DNA of 64,000 bases from Glossina fuscipes (Eukaryota > Arthropoda > Insecta > Diptera > Glossinidae). The notes under the pieces are model-generated. The model ran no database searches. It was not told the DNA's origin and saw nothing but the letters and a program-made list of their open reading frames with translations. This document shows, in pieces, positions 59,897 through 64,000 of the stretch. The DNA lies in contig NW_023998426.1 in NCBI RefSeq assembly GCF_014805625.2, forward strand, positions 1,291,809 to 1,355,808, written 5' to 3'. The stretch's first letter is position 1, and every line of letters begins with the position of its first letter. The translations under genes and the position numbers were made by a program.

Positions 59897-61191
59897 GGCG
59901 AAGAACGGTTTAAGGCTTGACTATCTATAACTTGGCGGCACGTTTTTCTCACACATAGCTTAGTGGAAGTAGTTTTGTTTTCTTTATAAAAAAAACATTT
60001 CTTTTCGATTGTAAAGTACGTTGATGTAGTAGTAGTCGAGAGCACGGAGCATGCCATGTTAGCTGTATTCACGAACGCATATATATCTTGAGAAAGGATA
60101 GTTTGGATTTGGCTAACCAGTATTGCATAGTCGATTCACAGCCAGTTGTGAGTATGCTCGCGTAAATTAATGCTAAAGGCTTTATAGTCACAGGGATGAG
60201 GGTCCCACTTCCTACTTAACCATAAGTAGAGCAAGTCCTTAGGGATGGATTTTTGTAGTTAATTCTGATTGCTGCCTTTCGGTGACTATCGTGGTGGCTG
60301 TGGTTTTCATTAGTCCTAAAGCGAATAATTGGAGGAAATAATAAGTCTTGACATTCCTCAGAATGGATTTAATTGCCCATAACCTTTAAATAAATTTGGT
60401 ACTCCAGCTGTAGTTAAGGTATCTGAATCATAGAGATGGTGTCGGCTTATGTATAAATAATCCAAATGTCAGCGGGCACTGTGAGGTTAAGTATCTGTAC
60501 AGGTACTCACGTCGACCACCGAAAGTTATCTTTGACGTTGATCTATACTTTTTAAGGAGCTTTTTTGAGAATTTCATGCTGAAAAACATCACTAGGTTTA
60601 ATGAAGTGAAAGTTGTGCCGACTCCAAAGTCGGGATTGAATTTACATCATCCCTTCCTACGCTTCCTAAAAAAAATAAAAAGATCCATCCCTTGCTAAAT
60701 CACTAGATCCCACGGTTGCAGTTCTCAAACTGATGTAATTGAATCTATGCAACAAAAACGTGTTGCTTTTTCATGTCCGAGAGCGTAACTATTGCTTAAA
60801 GTTTTCGCCTCAAGCAAATAGGTTAAAATTCATTGATTTACTTGCACTTGAGAAAGGATGTGAGATCATTGTGAAGTTACTTATTCCATATATTTTTTCG
60901 CTCGAATTTTTGGATTATATTTTTACTCGTTAACAACGTTCAAATAAATAAATAAATAAAGAGTACGTGTGCATGTGAAACAACTACTATAGCCGAGGAT
61001 AAAACCCTTTAACACTAAAGTTAACAATTTTGGTTGAATCGTTTTGTGAAGATTTGAGTTCTTCCGCGTACCATAACGAGTCAAAATCATGTAAGCGCTC
61101 AAATGATTCCGTCTCATCGGGTGAAGGGCAAAACATACTAACTATGTTAGCGTGTCGAAAGATTGAACGAATAGTTTTCAACCAATAGATA
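59897..61191. other. Unassigned tract
   Basis: Includes a GC-richer block at 60170-60660 that may be an old repeat. No domain recognised. Confidence 0.35.
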
Positions 61192-61395
61192 CCTTCACAG
61201 AGGCTATGACAAAACACAATGTCGTCCTCGGTATAGAACTGTGAAACAAAACAAGTAAGAAAATTATATTCGGTCATGATTGAATTTTTTATTCCTTCAC
61301 AGAGGCCATGACAAAACACAACGTCGTCCTCGGTATAGAACTGTAAAACAAAACAAGTACGAAAATTATATTCGGTTATTATTGAATTTTTTGTA
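61192..61395. repeat. 102 bp tandem duplication
   Basis: Two head-to-tail copies (61192-61293 and 61294-61395), closely similar, each made of about 50 bp of flank ('ccttcacagaggctatgaca') plus the hairpin end of family B. Confidence 0.9.
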
Positions 61396-62177
61396 TATCC
61401 ACTGCCGTTATCCTAGAAAAGACTGAAACAAAAGGTAAAGAATTGAATTTTCATTATCTCATATTGGATGGGCGCGGCTGGTTTTGTCTATTGTCAGAAT
61501 AAAAGCAAAAATTTATATAGTGAATGTGTTGTACTTTATGAGTAACAAGCAAAATTGTTCACAATTTCTGTCGCAAGGGCGTGTGGACGTGATAGGCAGA
61601 TCTTTTAACTGGCTTGAGAAATTTTCGAGTTGCTTTGCAAATTTATAAGCGATATCTTCACTTTTGCGAACAAAAGTTACTGGAGTTGAGCAGACGTACG
61701 TATGGACAGACGAATAAATGGACATGTTCAGATGCATGTCGAATTGAAATTGGCCAAGAATTATTTATGAAGCGTGCTTCTGTGCGTTATAAACATATTG
61801 AAAAAAAAATTAAATTTTGATACACGATAATTTTGGGGTGGACATGGTCCATTTCCCCCATTTTTGGGAGGGTACTACAATATTGTTTGAATTTTTTTGT
61901 TTATCTGCTTTACTTTTAGTGAGCAGAAAACGAATTTTTTATTCCGTTTGAAAAACAGAGGTTTCCTCAGTTCATGTGGTACTCAAGGCGGGTCATTCAA
62001 TTGGTTTGGCCCTTCTTCGACACCAACCTGAGTTGGAAATTGATGGCCACTTTTTTGAGAATGTTTGCAACAGACATCGCAAACATGGACAGATGGACAC
62101 TTTTAAATCAGTGGGGTTTCTGAAGCTTACTTCTGGGTGTTGCACACTTGTTGACACTAATGGCTATAAATATGGTT
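61350..62177 (-). repeat. Family B repeat, full-length, reverse
   Basis: Starts inside the second duplicate ('aaacaagtacgaaaattata', decayed hairpin) and runs through both half-units to 'tgttgacactaatggctata'. Confidence 0.7.
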
Positions 62178-62784
62178 AGGAAAACGAGTTTAGTAAGCAG
62201 GCTATAATCCCCTTAAGACGAATTCCATGCTAATAGGAAAAACTAAAAACAACTTTTCCCCAAATATTCCTATTAATTTTACTATAATAAATCAGATCAA
62301 GTTTGCTGTTGGCTATGCAGAAACGTAAAATCCTGGATAGTGTTGTTAAGTAGTTGTTCCAAGCAGTAGAATACAATTACAATTCACATTGGATTAACAT
62401 GCCTCTCACCTCGTAAAAAGCTGAATTGAATGCAACGATGAGAAAATTTTCATTGAGATCATAGATATCGACGATGTTGTGTACGGCATCTAACCGTCGG
62501 CCTTGCCCGATTATAATCTTCTTATTTGTTTTTGTTAATTCTGTAAGAAACACAGCTGCGGAGAAAGCTCTGCATTTTTTGTAAATATTGAAACATTGAA
62601 TAAATTAAATTTCCGCTATTTTCCTTATTCTTGCAGGGTAGGATTTTGCCATCAAAAAGCACTGTTTTTACAATGTACGCCAGAGTACAACTCAAGTGTA
62701 TACAATGTAGTCTTTTAAAAACCTTGAATGGATCGATTTATGTGCCCCAGAAAAACAAGAGACAATGATCGACGATAGATAAAA
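62178..62784. other. Unassigned tract
   Basis: No recognised feature. Confidence 0.35.
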
Positions 62785-63000
62785 TTTTGATAATTTATGT
62801 TATTGGGTGGGCATAGCCGACTTCTTTCATTTTCCTCATAGATAACGTAGGAGCAGCCACGGAGTATATGTGGGAACTTCTATCGCCATCTTAGAATGTG
62901 AGTGAAGGGACAGACTGACATGCTTAAGTCGATTTAGAATTTGACACTGATTTGGAGGGTGTGTGAAGCTTCTTTCTTGCTTCGATGCTAGGTATAAAAA
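62785..63000 (-). repeat. Family B repeat, fragment
   Basis: 'tgttattgggtgggcatagc', 'cttaagtcgatttagaattt', 'cttcgatgctaggtataaaa'. Confidence 0.55.
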
Positions 63001-63835
63001 ATATTAAAAATTAATAAAGCTATGTATGTATTCCTCGTCTACTCTTCGAATTATTAACCAATTGATGGGGAAAATAATAAGCGTAGTCTATATTTACTTT
63101 AAAACTTTATGCCAACGTGAAGGCTATCCATCCAAACGACTTATATAGAAGCTACAAACATTCGATTGCTATGCACGTGGATTGAAAACCGTACACGAAT
63201 ATGCCTTCCCGAATAGAATGTGCTATTTTAAAGACGTCTTGTGCTTACTATAGAATGCTAGTTCTGATCCTTTGTAAGCTTTTTCTTGCAATAAACTCTG
63301 AAGATAAGGCCTGAATTGGTATAAGAAAAATACATATTCACATGAGTGATTTCATAAACAGAAAAAGTTTCCTGCTAATATAATTTGATCCGTTTTCAGT
63401 TCATTTCCTTTTGGTAACGTCATATGGGAAGCAACTATTCGCGAATACGATAGTGAAGGACATAAAAGTCTCAATCTTTGCTCAATCCTTGTATTTATGA
63501 TACACGCACAGCGAAAGACAACATGAGTATAGGAATCTTCACATTTCCTCTCTAATAGTAGTTATATGTATGGATCTATTTCTCTGCATACTGATGCTAG
63601 GTAGATCAGGGAGATGAAGCACATTGTTTTTAAATGCCGGCGATTTTGAGCATATGGTTGATCGGTATGGAGACTCCAAGAAATAATCGGGGTTTAGTGG
63701 GCCCAGAAGAGGGCAATCTGTGATTAGCCGTTAAAGGCTGGTGAAACAGTTAATTTCGGACGAACCGTTCGCTGTTCGTAAGAGGAAAGAAATATCAAAA
63801 AAAGCAACTAAAGATCTTTTTTTTCCATGTCATCC
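63001..63835. other. Unassigned tract
   Basis: No recognised feature. Confidence 0.35.
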
Positions 63836-64000
63836 ACCCATCCGTCCATAGGCAAACCGTTTCGCGATAGATTGGTAGCACTCAAGTCGGATATGCTAGC
63901 TTATGCGGCTTACTCATTAAACTCGAGTCCTTTCGGTTACTATATGTTTGCGTCGATAGCCCACGCACTTGCTGAGCAGCGCTTCACTTCTTACGAAATC
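63836..64000 (+). mobile_element. mariner transposase relic, cut by the window end
   Basis: Open frame KPFRDRLVALKSDMLAYAAY, then SLNSSPFGYYMFASIAHALA and EQRFTSYE, the C-terminal mariner block. The third catalytic Asp (normally SPDxAPSDYH) is replaced by Gly (SSPFGYY). It runs off the right edge. Confidence 0.85.

Noticed and set aside
2460..62100. CRISPR-like arrays from repeated gtctgtccg motifs
   Set aside because: The runs are simple-sequence parts inside family A and B copies, not regular repeat-spacer arrays, and this is an animal genome.

Overview
This is a 64 kb piece of an AT-rich animal nuclear genome, almost certainly a higher fly (Diptera: Brachycera). The evidence is protein-coding genes split by very short GT-AG introns (50-81 bp, one of 264 bp), a ZAD-C2H2 zinc-finger gene (a family greatly expanded in insects), fly-like gene content, and many decayed mariner and LINE relics. 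A tephritid or related acalyptrate fly is my best guess, from the general look of the repeats. That is inference, not proof.

Genes sit almost entirely in the first 13 kb. (1) 5027-7165, minus: a five-exon, 638-residue ZAD zinc-finger transcription factor with about ten C2H2 fingers and an AT-hook-like motif. (2) 8157-10562, minus: the alpha/beta subunit of N-acetylglucosamine-1-phosphotransferase (Gnptab, Stealth family), four exons, with one apparent +1 frameshift in a homopolymer. (3) 11157-12477, plus: the V-ATPase accessory subunit Ac45 (VhaAC45 / ATP6AP1), four exons, 385 residues. Genes 2 and 3 are divergent, share an intergenic region of about 0.6 kb, and both serve the Golgi-to-lysosome system: one tags lysosomal hydrolases, the other belongs to the proton pump that acidifies the compartment. 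I recall the Drosophila orthologues (CG8027 and CG8029) as neighbours, so this looks like conserved linkage.

From about 13 kb to the end (51 kb) I find no convincing host gene. One possible short coding exon (14547-14622) and one unexplained ORF (16140-16577, minus) are listed with low confidence; the tract may be intergenic or a long intron. It is filled with relics. There are at least seven mariner transposase relics of several lineages, one of them a 515 bp internally deleted element with terminal inverted repeats and TA flanks. Three LINE fragments are recognisable: an RNase H domain, an R1-like reverse transcriptase and a jockey-type C-terminus. A tRNA-derived SINE family has four copies, one with a perfect 12 bp target-site duplication. 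A 461 bp element has inverted ends and a 9 bp duplication. Two abundant unclassified repeat families, called A and B here, account for most short ORFs in the region. Family B is the most distinctive: full copies are 0.8-0.9 kb, built from two diverged half-units, and end in a near-palindromic hairpin.

Two assembly gaps are present: 100 N at 16808-16907, and 10 N at 49866-49875. The second is flanked by the same 14 bases on both sides and is probably an unmerged overlap. I found no CRISPR array, rRNA, functional tRNA gene or bacterial/viral operon.
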